Source: UBA1731 sp964567665
Lineage (GTDB): Bacteria; Verrucomicrobiota; Kiritimatiellia; RFP12; UBA1067
DNA length: 46,590 bases
Assembly: GCA_964567665.1 (NCBI GenBank)
Contig: CAZMNN010000020.1
Coordinates: 1-46,590, forward strand
Reading direction: 5' to 3'
The notes under the pieces are model-generated. The model saw nothing but the letters and a program-made list of their open reading frames with translations, was not told the DNA's origin and did not search any database. The translations under genes were made by a program, and so were the position numbers. Shown piece by piece: positions 16,745 through 25,016 of this stretch (position 1 is its first letter; every line of letters starts with the position of its first letter).

Positions 16745-17061
16745 TATTTACCGAAAAGTCCACCCATCCCGCCGGCCTGCATGACCTTTGCCATGTGTTC
16801 CTGCGTTGTCTTCTTTACGTTCTTCAATGCGCCGTTGATGACGTTGAACAGCATCGTCTCGAAGCGCTCATGCTTTCCGGCAGCGACCTCCGCCCATGTT
16901 TCGGGCGATATCGCTATTTTGGATATTGTGAAGTCGCCCTTGGCAGTGACCGTTATTCCGCCGTTGGCGTAATCCACGCTTATCTTCTCAATCTCCTGCT
17001 GGATACGCTTCGCCTCGGAGCGCATCTGCATCGCCTGCTTTACCTGATCAAAGATTCCCAT
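16744..17061 (-). CDS. ybaB: Nucleoid-associated protein YbaB/EbfC family
   Basis: 105 residues: an N-terminal helix (FDQVKQAMQMRSEAKRIQQEIEKI, heptad-like), central strands with NGGITVTAKGDFTISKIAIS and a C-terminal helix ending in a Met/Gly-rich tail (MGGLFGK), all as in the YbaB dimer that binds and shapes DNA. A ribosome site (AAAGGA) precedes the ATG. It is coupled to recR, as in most bacteria, and lies 40 bases after purC, whose transcript it probably shares. Confidence 0.93.
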   Translation of the reverse strand: MGIFDQVKQAMQMRSEAKRIQQEIEKISVDYANGGITVTAKGDFTISKIAISPETWAEVAAGKHERFETMLFNVINGALKNVKKTTQEHMAKVMQAGGMGGLFGK

Positions 17062-17101
17062 TGTCTATCCTTTGTATTTGTTGGTCTTGTTGTTGTCTTG
17101 T

Positions 17102-18001
17102 TTATGCGAATTTCCTGCCGGACAGCTCCTCGTACGCCTTGACGTATATTTCACGCGTACGGGCTATCACGTCATCGGGAAGCACCGGCCCCGGCGGCTG
17201 ATGGTTGAAGTTGATGGAGTCCAGCCAGTCTCTCACAAACTGCTTGTCGAGCGACGGCGGATTCTTGCCGACAGCATACAGTTCCTTCGGCCAAAAACGC
17301 GACGAGTCCGGAGTGAGGACTTCATCAGCAAGTATGAGAGATCCGTCCGCGTCCTTGCCAAACTCAAATTTCGTGTCCGCTATGATTATGCCGTGTTCAA
17401 GGGCGTAGTCCGCCGCCTTTGAATAAAGCCCGATTGTCGCGTCCCTGAGTGCCTTTGCCGTTTCGGCTCCTACCAGCGTTTCTGTCTGAGCGTAGTTGAT
17501 CGCCTCGTCGTGATCGCCGATTGCCGCCTTTGTCGTGGGCGTGAAGAGCACCTCGTCAAGCTTGGAGGCGTTCTGATACCCTTCTCTCAGCTTTTCGCCG
17601 TTGACCGTGCCGGACTTCTGGTACTCCTTCCAGCCGGAACCGGTGAGATAGCCACGCGCAATGCACTCCACCTCGACCATATTCACCTTTTTGACGAGCA
17701 TAGAACGGCCGCGCAGATCGTCACGGTAGTTTTGAAGTTCAGCCGGATATTCGTCCACGTTGGCGGTAATCAGATGGTTCTTCATGCCAAGGAACTCCAT
17801 CCAGAAGAGCGACAGCATATTGAGCACCTTGCCCTTGTCCGGAACGCCGCACGGAAGTATCACGTCAAACGCGCTTATGCGGTCTGTGACGACCATGAGC
17901 AGTTTGTCGCCGAGATCGAAGACATCCCTCACCTTTCCGCATTTTGACGGAATCCCCGGGATGGCGCATTCAAGCAATGCATGGTTTTTGTCGTATTTCA
18001 T
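17102..18001 (-). CDS. purC: Phosphoribosylaminoimidazole-succinocarboxamide synthase
   Basis: Joins aspartate to CAIR in de novo purine synthesis. 299 residues, in the longer SAICAR synthetase class. Motifs: GKVRDVFDLGDKLLMVVTDRISAFD at the start, VECIARGYLTGSGWKEY, GDHDEAINY, HGIIIADTKFEFG, LADEVLTPDSSRFWP and KQFVRDWLDS. The promoter is an extended -10 at 18030-18038, with a leader of about 22 bases and AAAGGAC as ribosome site. It leads an operon with ybaB and recR. Confidence 0.96.
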   Translation of the reverse strand: MKYDKNHALLECAIPGIPSKCGKVRDVFDLGDKLLMVVTDRISAFDVILPCGVPDKGKVLNMLSLFWMEFLGMKNHLITANVDEYPAELQNYRDDLRGRSMLVKKVNMVEVECIARGYLTGSGWKEYQKSGTVNGEKLREGYQNASKLDEVLFTPTTKAAIGDHDEAINYAQTETLVGAETAKALRDATIGLYSKAADYALEHGIIIADTKFEFGKDADGSLILADEVLTPDSSRFWPKELYAVGKNPPSLDKQFVRDWLDSINFNHQPPGPVLPDDVIARTREIYVKAYEELSGRKFA

Positions 18002-18029
18002 TTCACTGTCCTTTTTGGTAATGGTTCAC

Positions 18030-18038
18030 ATTGTACCA
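18030..18038 (-). promoter_or_regulatory. Extended -10 promoter of purC-ybaB-recR
   Basis: Minus strand TTTATGGTACAAT, hexamer at 18030-18035. It lies between the yggS stop (18047) and purC; predicted start near 18023. Confidence 0.6.
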
Positions 18039-18046
18039 TAAACGCT

Positions 18047-18823
18047 TCAGTCCATGATCCGGTCAAACTCGCCGCCGCCTTCACCGGATTCGCCGGCATC
18101 CCCGGCATCGATCGCCCTTTGCGGCCTTGCTTTCGGACGTTCGCCGAACAGAACCGTGCCGAGCCGGATCCATGTGGCGCCTTCCTCCACTGCAATGTGG
18201 TAGTCTCCGCTCATGCCCATGGAGAGCCGAGGGAATCTTGCACCGAACTCCGTCTCCATGGCATCCCTAAGTTCACGAAGTCCACTGAAGAACGGACGCG
18301 TCTCCTCGATTTTCTCGCTTGGGAAGAATGGCGCCATCGTCATGAATCCCTCAAGCGTGACTGATGGGCAGGCAGTCATGATATGCTCGATTGCAGCCGG
18401 AACGTCCGACGGCTTCATGCCGTCCTTCGAGCGTTCGCCTGATACGTTCACCTCCATCAGGACGCGAGGATGCTTCCCGCATTCCTTGGCGACCGTCTCT
18501 ATCCTGTCGAGAAGCGCCAGCGAATCTATCGAGTGGAAGCACTCGAACATCTCAAGCGCATGGCGCACCTTGTTCCGCTGGAGGTGTCCGATAAGATGCC
18601 ACTCCGGGCCGGACACGCACAGCGGCTGCTTCCACATGGCCTCCTGAACCTTGTTTTCGCCGACGATGCCAAGACCGGCGTTCCAAGCCTCAATGACGGT
18701 CTCCGGGCCATGCGTCTTTGTGACGGCAATTATCTCCACATCGGACGGTCTGCGGCCGGACTGTTCGCAGGCCGCAGATATCTTCGCCCGCACTCCGTCA
18801 AGTATCTCCTGAAGCGGTTTCAT
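18047..18823 (-). CDS. yggS: Pyridoxal-phosphate homeostasis protein YggS
   Basis: 258 residues from ATG 18823. A single-domain PLP-binding barrel of the alanine-racemase fold. The PLP lysine lies in EIIAVTKTHGPETV; also present are GENKVQEAMWK, WHLIGHLQRNKVRHAL, VLMEVNVSGERSKDG, GFMTMAPFF, LSMGMSGDYHIAVEEGATWIRLGTVLFG. Controls vitamer balance rather than catalysing a reaction. It has a Gly/Ala/Glu-rich tail after the core. It starts 6 bases after the GH31 stop; a TTG at 18832 overlapping that stop is an alternative start. Confidence 0.93.
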   Translation of the reverse strand: MKPLQEILDGVRAKISAACEQSGRRPSDVEIIAVTKTHGPETVIEAWNAGLGIVGENKVQEAMWKQPLCVSGPEWHLIGHLQRNKVRHALEMFECFHSIDSLALLDRIETVAKECGKHPRVLMEVNVSGERSKDGMKPSDVPAAIEHIMTACPSVTLEGFMTMAPFFPSEKIEETRPFFSGLRELRDAMETEFGARFPRLSMGMSGDYHIAVEEGATWIRLGTVLFGERPKARPQRAIDAGDAGESGEGGGEFDRIMD

Positions 18824-18828
18824 GCCGT

Positions 18829-20454
18829 TCAACGCTGAAGGCGGAAGTGAGGCAGACGCGCCAGCGACGTCTTCACCGTGATGGTCGTCGGCCCGGTGAC
18901 GACAACGCCGTCATCGGCAAGCCATTTGCCTGGCGGAATTACGACCGTACGTTCGGTCTGCCCTTTCTTGAGCACAGGCGCGACAAGCAGATCGTCACCC
19001 ATCATGAACTGATCTTTCACGTCCGCATAGCCAAGCCCAGGGAAATTGTACTCCATGTTCCGGAGCATAGGCTCGCCGGTGTGTCCGCTCTGACGTGCAA
19101 GCTTCACAAAATCATCGGCGAACTTCTGCCGGAGAGCAACTGTGTCACGGATGATCTGCTGCTTTGCCTTGTCAAGCACACGCCATGGAGAGGCGGAGAA
19201 CTGCATCATGGGGCAGAGCGCATGAACCTGCGCAGAACGCACGAACAGCTCAGGATCGAAGTTCGAGCCGGGAAGGAACGCAATCCATTGTCCGCCGCCG
19301 ATCATGTCCGGACACATGAAGGGATGTCCGAGAAGCCCTCCGGCGATCATGTCCGGAATAAGCTTCTGAAGAGCCTCCCATGTATGATCCTTGTCGTGCA
19401 GGCGTTCGACGACCGGCTGTCCCTGGAATCTCCATGCGCTGCGATATTCGCACACCGGGTATTCAACCGCAAAATGCGCATATGCGAGCGAGTGTTCGCC
19501 GCTTGTGGCGTCCTTTTTGAACGCCTGATACCCTTTTGCGTAGTAGCTTACGTCTCCGCCATCGAACTTGAAACCGTCAACCGCATAATCGCGGACAAGG
19601 CCGTCAAGCTGCTCCCTGAACCATGCGCGGCCGTTGGGGTGCGTGAGGTCGAGCAGCGCAGAATATCCGTTCCACCAGTGAGAGGCGGCGGGGTTGCCGC
19701 CGGACATGAAAAATCCACCCTTCGTCGGATAGCCCTTCACGTCCTCTGGGTTCATTCCCCACGCAACTCTGCGGAATGCCGGAAGATCCATTCCCACCCA
19801 TGGGCACATCCAGAGTATGACTTTGTACCCCATGGCATGAAGTTTGTCCATCATGCCCTTCGGATCCTTGAAGCGCACCGGGTCAAACCTCCAATCGCCG
19901 TAGCCGGCCTGCCATGTGTCGTCGATCATCAGCACACCCGGCGGCAGTCCGTTGTCGAGCATCGACTTCGCGTACGCGAGGATGTCCTTTTCGTTCTGGT
20001 GGTACGTGAGTTCGATCCATGTGTTGTACTGCGGCGCAGAGAAGAACAGCAGATCGGGTGTCTTGCCTTCAGAGGGGAACCACGACCCCGCAGCATTGAG
20101 GAATGCATCTCGCAGCGTCTTGCCGGCGCTGCGGACGAGCGGCTTGGATGTCGCACACTCGACGGTAATCTTTCCGTTCGTTATTGTTATTGCGGACTGG
20201 TCGTCGCACCACACCACCCTTCCCTTGTCGGAGATCAGCAATGAGGCGGCCTGATTGCCGAAGAGGCTCTTGCCGAGATCCACCGAAAAGTTGCTTTTCG
20301 CCGTGAAAGGCATCTGCGTACCGTAGTAGTTGGCTGCTCCCCACCATTTTTCACCATCAAGCATCTGCACCGTCAGGGTGTCCGCAGCCGCTCCCATCGC
20401 AAGAAGCGACAGGGCCGCAACGATGGCGGATGATTTCTTAACTGTGTTTGCCAT
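18829..20454 (-). CDS. Secreted glycoside hydrolase family 31
   Basis: 541 residues. Signal peptide (VKKSSAIVAALSLLAMGAAA), a beta-sandwich of about 120 residues, then the GH31 barrel: NTWIELTYHQNEKDILAYA, GVLMIDDTWQAGYGDW, GYKVILWMCPWV, the nucleophile Asp in VDGFKFDGGD and the likely acid in CPDMIGGG, then the C-terminal sheets (GDDLLVAPVLKKGQTERTV, PPGKW). GH31 enzymes act on alpha-glucosides, alpha-xylosides, alpha-galactosides or sulfoquinovosides; the substrate is not clear here. ATG 20454 is preferred because the AAGGA lies upstream and the signal peptide then starts properly; ATG 20475 is an alternative. Sits between prmC and yggS in one likely operon. Confidence 0.88.
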   Translation of the reverse strand: MANTVKKSSAIVAALSLLAMGAAADTLTVQMLDGEKWWGAANYYGTQMPFTAKSNFSVDLGKSLFGNQAASLLISDKGRVVWCDDQSAITITNGKITVECATSKPLVRSAGKTLRDAFLNAAGSWFPSEGKTPDLLFFSAPQYNTWIELTYHQNEKDILAYAKSMLDNGLPPGVLMIDDTWQAGYGDWRFDPVRFKDPKGMMDKLHAMGYKVILWMCPWVGMDLPAFRRVAWGMNPEDVKGYPTKGGFFMSGGNPAASHWWNGYSALLDLTHPNGRAWFREQLDGLVRDYAVDGFKFDGGDVSYYAKGYQAFKKDATSGEHSLAYAHFAVEYPVCEYRSAWRFQGQPVVERLHDKDHTWEALQKLIPDMIAGGLLGHPFMCPDMIGGGQWIAFLPGSNFDPELFVRSAQVHALCPMMQFSASPWRVLDKAKQQIIRDTVALRQKFADDFVKLARQSGHTGEPMLRNMEYNFPGLGYADVKDQFMMGDDLLVAPVLKKGQTERTVVIPPGKWLADDGVVVTGPTTITVKTSLARLPHFRLQR

Positions 20455-20483
20455 GTCTGGTATAGTCCTTTCCATTTATGGTT

Positions 20484-21362
20484 TCAACTCAAATCTGATT
20501 TCAGCCTGCCGAATGCGTAGCGGTCATGTCCGGCAAAGTCCTTCTCTATTGCGACATCGCCGAAGCCGTAGTCTGAAAGCATACTGCGCAGAGCATCCCC
20601 CTGCGTCTCACCAATCTCAAGGAATATTGCGCCGTCAGGTTTCAGCACATTCATTGCATCGCCGACGAACCTGTCGTAGATATCCAGCCCTGAATCACCT
20701 CCGACAAGCGCCATGCGCGGCTCATGATCCCTCACGCGGGGATCGAGCGTCTCGTATTCCGCGACCGTGACGTACGGCGGATTTGATACGATGATGTCCA
20801 CGGTCTCTGGCTCAAACTCGTCCAATCCATCCGCAACGGCGAACCTGACCTTGCCGTCAAGCCCGCAGAGCCTTGCGTTCTCCGTCGCCAGCGCGACTGC
20901 GTCAGCGGACAAGTCCGTTCCAAGGAAGATTCCGTCATCAAGCTCTTTTGCGAGGCTGAGTATTATGCATCCGCTTCCGGAGCCGAGATCTACGATGAAC
21001 GGCCTACCGCCCGCCGCCGACGGAACGCCATGCCTTGCGTACCGTATCACGCGTTCGACCAGCTCCTCAGTTTCCGGACGCGGTATGAGGGCGCGGCTGT
21101 CGCATTTGAGCGTCAGCTTCCTGAAATCCCACTCACCGAGAACGTACTGCAGCGGTTCGCCCTTTGAGAGGCGCGTCATTCCGCGCCGCATTGCCTCAAG
21201 ATACGGTTCTGTGACGGTTTTGCCGAGATGCGACGCCAAAAAACCGCGTCCGCATCTGAGAAGACGCGCCGCCATCAGTTCGGCGGCGGTCTGTGCATCC
21301 GGAACACGGCACTGCCGAAGATAGCCTACGGCAAGGCCGATGATGTCATTCCAGGTTTTCAA
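20484..21362 (-). CDS. prmC: Release-factor glutamine N5-methyltransferase
   Basis: Methylates the GGQ glutamine of release factors RF1 and RF2. 292 residues: N-terminal helical domain (to about 85), EPLQYVLGEWDFRKL, the SAM site IVDLGSGSGCIILSLAKEL, LGTDLSADAVALATENA, and the substrate loop IIVSNPPYVT (NPPY). The family context LIPRPETEELVE is present. It lies 5 bases after the DUF3127 gene. The more usual neighbour prfA is absent. Confidence 0.95.
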   Translation of the reverse strand: MKTWNDIIGLAVGYLRQCRVPDAQTAAELMAARLLRCGRGFLASHLGKTVTEPYLEAMRRGMTRLSKGEPLQYVLGEWDFRKLTLKCDSRALIPRPETEELVERVIRYARHGVPSAAGGRPFIVDLGSGSGCIILSLAKELDDGIFLGTDLSADAVALATENARLCGLDGKVRFAVADGLDEFEPETVDIIVSNPPYVTVAEYETLDPRVRDHEPRMALVGGDSGLDIYDRFVGDAMNVLKPDGAIFLEIGETQGDALRSMLSDYGFGDVAIEKDFAGHDRYAFGRLKSDLS

Positions 21363-21367
21363 GCGCG

Positions 21368-21757
21368 TCAGAACGGCAGGTCGTCGGTATCGCCCGCAAG
21401 CACTTCGCCCGCCGGATCGGCCGGTTCAGGCATAGGTTCGGTCGATGTGCCGTCACCGTCCAGAAGTTCGAGGTTGAGTGCCGTCAGATCGGTGAAGTAG
21501 CGGTTCTTCCCGGTCTTCGGATCCTGCCACACGCGGCCGTCGATCGCAAAGCGCACCTTGGCGCGCTGCCCTTTCTGGACATTGCTGAGCTTCGCGGTGT
21601 TGTCCTTCTTGAAGGTGAATGCGATGTGGTTGGGATATTTCGTCTGCACATCGTTGTCGTCGGTAAGGACGAGATCCTGTTTCGTGAATCCACTTGCGAA
21701 CGTCTGGAGTTCGCATACCGTTTCGATGATGCCGGTGTACTCGTAGATGGCTTGCAT
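21368..21757 (-). CDS. DUF3127 OB-fold-like protein with SSB-type acidic tip
   Basis: 129 residues. The region 1-100 (YEYTGIIETVCELQTFASGF, KYPNHIAFTFKKDN, KGQRAKVRFAIDGRVWQDPK, YFTDLTALNLELL) matches the DUF3127 pattern, a predicted OB-fold related to single-strand DNA-binding proteins. A Pro/Glu linker leads to the last residues AGDTDDLPF, very like the DDDIPF tip by which SSB recruits repair and replication proteins. It lies between the purH-like gene and prmC, so co-transcription is likely. Whether it binds DNA or RNA is unknown. Confidence 0.7.
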   Translation of the reverse strand: MQAIYEYTGIIETVCELQTFASGFTKQDLVLTDDNDVQTKYPNHIAFTFKKDNTAKLSNVQKGQRAKVRFAIDGRVWQDPKTGKNRYFTDLTALNLELLDGDGTSTEPMPEPADPAGEVLAGDTDDLPF

Positions 21758-21814
21758 TGTTGCGTTCCTGTTTCTTTATGCTGATTGTTGGTGTCTAAAC
21801 TGAAAATGAAGCGG

Positions 21815-23113
21815 TCAGTGCCGGAAACTGCGCTGTCCGGTGAAAACCATCGCCACCCCTGCGTCGTTGCAGCAATCGATGACGTCCCAATCCCTGATGG
21901 CGCCGCCTGGCTGCACGATCGACGTGATGCCTTCGCGTATGCCGACCTCCGCACCGTCGCGGAACGGGAAGAATGCGTCGGACACCATTGCGCATCCGGG
22001 AAGCCCGCCCTTTTCCGCTCGCGTCTGCTCCATGATCTCCGTCTGCTTCCTTGCTCCATCCTCCTCGCCGAACGCCAGCTTGAGATCGTTGTACGGCTTT
22101 TGGTACTTCTGCCAGGCAATCCAGTCCGCGTGTTTCGTGTACGCCTTGTCACGCGCTATCTCGGCGACGCCGACACGATCCTGCTCGCCCGTGCCGATTC
22201 CGACGGTGGCGCCGTCCTTCACGTACAGCACGGAATTCGACGTCACGCCAGCCTCGACAAGCCAGCCAAAGATGAGATCCTCGTATTCCTTCGCGGTGGG
22301 CAGTCTCTTGATTGAGTGTTCCTCATACGTCACGCTGCCGGTCGCCTTGTCGGTGATCTTGCGGTTGCAGTACGCCGGAATCAAATCTTCAGGACGCCTG
22401 GCGTTTGCGCAGAACGAAGTCTGCACAACCATGCCGCCGTCTATCAGGCTCTTGAAGTCTATGACGTGCTTGGCAACGTAGTCCGTCAGCCGCGCCATGT
22501 TGCGTATCCTGAACACACGGAGATTCTTCTTGGCCACAAATACGTCCATTACGCCTGGCGCGAAATCAGGAGCCACCACAACTTCAGCGTAGTTTTCGAC
22601 GATGAGCTTCGCTGTTTCCATGTCGCAGTCGCGGTTCAGGGCGATCGCGCCGCCGAACGCCGCCAGACGGTCTGCCTTGTTGGCGCGGAAATACGCCTCG
22701 GCGAGCGTCGTTCCCGTCGCAACGCCGCACGGATTGTTGTGCTTCACGATTACGGCGCACGGCTTGTCCATCAGATAGCGCAGGATGTTGAGTGCGTTGT
22801 CTGTATCGGTCACGTTCGTCTTGCCGGGATGCTTGCCGCTCTGCAGCAGTTCCGGAACGGAGGCGAGATACCGTCCGGGAAGAAGCATCTCCACGTCGCC
22901 GAGAGCCATGTTGCCGTTCACAAGCCTGTAAAGCGCGGCCTCCTGCCCGGGATTCTCGCCATAGCGAAGCCCCTTCTCTTCCCCGGCTATGTTCCACGTA
23001 ACCTTTTCGTAGCACAGTGTGTTGCGGCGCTCCCCATCGATGAACGAAATCTCCATCTTCGGCGCGAAATGATCCGCTTCGATGGTCTTGTACGCCTCTT
23101 TGAGATCCTTCAC
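21815..23113 (-). CDS. AICAR formyltransferase, stand-alone (no IMP cyclohydrolase domain)
   Basis: About 432 residues from GTG 23113; GTG 23128 is the alternative. All recognisable sequence belongs to the AICAR transformylase half of PurH: LRYGENPGQEAALYRL, LLQSGKHPGKTNVTDTDNALNIL, IVKHNNPCGVA, AAFGGAIALN, VVVAPDFAPGVMDVF, RRPEDLIPAYCNRK, VKDGATVGIGTGEQDR, GLPGCAMVSDAFFPFRDG, VQPGGAIRDWDVI, MVFTGQRSFRH. The N-terminal MGS/IMP cyclohydrolase domain of ordinary PurH (about 130-200 residues) is missing. Stand-alone enzymes of this kind are known in some clostridia and Bacteroidetes. IMP closure must then come from another protein, not seen here. Confidence 0.9.
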   Translation of the reverse strand: MKDLKEAYKTIEADHFAPKMEISFIDGERRNTLCYEKVTWNIAGEEKGLRYGENPGQEAALYRLVNGNMALGDVEMLLPGRYLASVPELLQSGKHPGKTNVTDTDNALNILRYLMDKPCAVIVKHNNPCGVATGTTLAEAYFRANKADRLAAFGGAIALNRDCDMETAKLIVENYAEVVVAPDFAPGVMDVFVAKKNLRVFRIRNMARLTDYVAKHVIDFKSLIDGGMVVQTSFCANARRPEDLIPAYCNRKITDKATGSVTYEEHSIKRLPTAKEYEDLIFGWLVEAGVTSNSVLYVKDGATVGIGTGEQDRVGVAEIARDKAYTKHADWIAWQKYQKPYNDLKLAFGEEDGARKQTEIMEQTRAEKGGLPGCAMVSDAFFPFRDGAEVGIREGITSIVQPGGAIRDWDVIDCCNDAGVAMVFTGQRSFRH

Positions 23114-23185
23114 TTCTCTTCCCTTCACTTTCTGCCCGTGGCGAAGCGCTCCAGACGCACTTGCCGACGCAAAACAATAGTGTGT

Positions 23186-23194
23186 ATTATAGCA
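23186..23194 (-). promoter_or_regulatory. Extended -10 promoter of the purH-like operon
   Basis: Minus strand TTTATGCTATAAT, perfect hexamer at 23186-23191. Predicted start 23179, so a leader of about 50-65 bases. Confidence 0.6.
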
Positions 23195-23203
23195 TAAATC
23201 CGC

Positions 23204-23221
23204 TTCCGCTTTTCAGCGGAA
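23204..23221 (-). terminator. GAAA-tetraloop hairpin at the methyltransferase stop
   Basis: Minus strand TTCCGCT-GAAA-AGCGGAA, 7-bp perfect stem that contains the stop codon of the methyltransferase. Followed by GCGGATTTATG, not a real T-run, so it may be a stability element as much as a terminator. Confidence 0.4.
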
Positions 23222-24049
23222 CGTCGCACGGCAGTAGATGCCGGAGGGACATGGTCGCGACCGCCCCTCAAGCAGCATTTCACCTGATTCGATTCCCGCA
23301 GACGGAAATGCCTGTGCGAGGATGTTCTCGGCGACTGTACACGAAAGACCGGGGGTATGCGACGAGAACAGGACAAACAGCGGATTCTGCGACAGCAGCT
23401 CCCTGACGAGCGAAATTGTCTTCTTGAGATCGCGCTCTATCTTGTACATTTCGCCGTTTGCGCCGCGCCCAAACGTGGGCGGATCGAACACCACAGCGTC
23501 ATAGCGGCGTCCTCGACGAATCTCGCGTTCCATGAACTTGTGCGCGTCATCCGCTATCCAGCGGATCGGATGCTCCTTCAGCCCGTTCAGGGCCGCGTTG
23601 TCACGCGCCCACTGCACCATTCCCTTCGAGGCGTCAAGATGGCAGACCGATGCGCCGCCGAGCGCTGCGGCCATCGTGCTTCCGCCGGAATACGCAAAGA
23701 GGTTCAGAACCGACAGCGCAGAATTCCGTTCACACTCCTTTGCGACGGCATCCCTTATCCACCGCCACTGCGCCCGCTGCTCCGGAAATATTCCGAGATG
23801 TCCGAAATCCGTACCTGATAGACGGAACCTTATGCCGGCCGTCTCGATCGTCCATTCCTTCGGCAATGCACCGCGGTTGTGCCAGCGGTTGCCCTCCTCG
23901 CGGTCGAACGTCGCCGTGGCCCGCCGCCAGGACGTCTGTTCGTCAGGGAGCCACATCGCCTGAGAACACGGCCGCACAAGCGACACGTTCCCGAACCGCT
24001 CGTATTTTTTTCCGTCTCCTGAATCAATGAGTTCATAGTCGTCAGCCAT
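23213..24049 (-). CDS. Class I SAM-dependent methyltransferase (RlmI/RlmK-like)
   Basis: 278 residues from ATG 24049 (GTG 24058 also has a fair ribosome site). The SAM motif is SVLNLFAYSGGSTMAAALGGA, the acidic loop VCHLDASKGMVQWARDNAALNG, and the catalytic-side motif YDAVVFDPPTFGRG. This is the fold and motif set of 23S rRNA cytosine methyltransferases (RlmI and the C-terminal part of RlmKL), but the N-terminal PUA or THUMP domain is absent, so the exact rRNA target is open. Last gene of the run nrdD-nrdG-queH-folB-methyltransferase, 25 bases after folB. Confidence 0.82.
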   Translation of the reverse strand: MADDYELIDSGDGKKYERFGNVSLVRPCSQAMWLPDEQTSWRRATATFDREEGNRWHNRGALPKEWTIETAGIRFRLSGTDFGHLGIFPEQRAQWRWIRDAVAKECERNSALSVLNLFAYSGGSTMAAALGGASVCHLDASKGMVQWARDNAALNGLKEHPIRWIADDAHKFMEREIRRGRRYDAVVFDPPTFGRGANGEMYKIERDLKKTISLVRELLSQNPLFVLFSSHTPGLSCTVAENILAQAFPSAGIESGEMLLEGRSRPCPSGIYCRATFR

Positions 24050-24074
24050 GCCGTTCACCTCGCTTCTCCATAAT

Positions 24075-24443
24075 TCACCGACAGCGTTCCCCGTTTTCCG
24101 GCCGGCGCGACGAATACGCGGCCGTCGCCGAGACGAGATGCGGCACCGCCCCGGACTTCGTCACGCGCACAGTTGCGGCGAAAACCTTTTCATTCATCAT
24201 GCAGATGTTGCATACGGTTTTCGCGGCCCGCTCTATCATCATGCACTTCGCCTCCACTAAAGCCTCTCTCACTCGTCCGGCAAGGGCGGCGTAGTCAACC
24301 GCGTCTGACAGCGAATCGCTCGCCGCCGCCGCATCATCGACCTCCATCCGTATGTCCACCATTAGACGCTGAAGACGTGTGCGTTCGTATGCGCGCTCGC
24401 CGATTATGCAGTCAACGTCTATGCCGTTCAGTTCAAGCGTCAT
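24075..24443 (-). CDS. folB: Dihydroneopterin aldolase
   Basis: 122 residues, typical size. Converts dihydroneopterin to hydroxymethyl-dihydropterin in folate synthesis. Seen: LNGIDVDCIIGERAYERTRLQRLMVDI, the DAVDYAALAGRVREAL helix and VFAATVRVTKSGAVP with the conserved lysine. The N-terminal ELNGIDVDCIIGE matches the usual L.G...G..E pattern. The start overlaps the queH stop by 4 bases (ATGA). Other folate genes are not in the window. Confidence 0.85.
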   Translation of the reverse strand: MTLELNGIDVDCIIGERAYERTRLQRLMVDIRMEVDDAAAASDSLSDAVDYAALAGRVREALVEAKCMMIERAAKTVCNICMMNEKVFAATVRVTKSGAVPHLVSATAAYSSRRPENGERCR

Positions 24444-24985
24444 TTCCTCACCTCGCCATCATGCTTAAGATGCCCTTTTGAGAACTCGCAGCCGCAGTAT
24501 GGTTGCCTATAGAGGCCGAGTTCGGCGGCGCGTTTCACCGAAACCACGAATCCGTCACGCTTCTTGAAATCCTCACGGAGGAATTTCGGATTGTCGCTGG
24601 CGGCGAACACCTTTGCACTCGGCTTGTGCGGACTGACCGAGAGTGACGTGGTGAATGCGTCAAACCCGTTGCGCTCCGCGTATGCCGCCGTCTTTGCGAG
24701 ATTGTACCTGTAGCAGCGCTCGCAGCGCCGCCCCTTCTCCGGCTCCGCCTCAAAACCGTCGGCGACGTCGCGAAGCCACGCCTCGTGGTCGTAATCGTCG
24801 ACAACAAGCTCTACGCCATCTGCCGCCGCAAGCTTCCTGGCCGCTGCGAGACGCCTGTCAAACTCTTCGCGGGTATCGATGTTCGAATTCGAGAAGAACA
24901 TTGTGACCGTGTTGCCGCTATCCTTCAGACGCGGCACACAGGCGGATGCACAAGGCCCGCAGCAGGAATGCAGAAGCACTTTCAT
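24440..24985 (-). CDS. queH: Epoxyqueuosine reductase QueH
   Basis: 181 residues from ATG 24985. The oxygen-independent enzyme (formerly DUF208) that reduces epoxyqueuosine to queuosine in tRNA. Cysteine motifs for its iron centres are visible: LHSCCGPCA near the start, RRCERCYRYNLAKTAA in the middle and LYRQPYCGCEFS near the end. Also SLSVSPHKP. It replaces the cobalamin-dependent QueG. Functionally it joins tgt at the left of this window. The frame extends upstream to 25024, but ATG 24985 matches the usual MKVLLHSCCGPC start. Confidence 0.93.
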   Translation of the reverse strand: MKVLLHSCCGPCASACVPRLKDSGNTVTMFFSNSNIDTREEFDRRLAAARKLAAADGVELVVDDYDHEAWLRDVADGFEAEPEKGRRCERCYRYNLAKTAAYAERNGFDAFTTSLSVSPHKPSAKVFAASDNPKFLREDFKKRDGFVVSVKRAAELGLYRQPYCGCEFSKGHLKHDGEVRK

Positions 24986-25016
24986 GAAACACTGAACGTC
25001 ACGGCACACAACTTCG

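Noticed and set aside
18847..20244. 465-codon plus-strand frame opposite the GH31 gene
   Set aside because: Shadow; the minus strand carries the full GH31 motif set.
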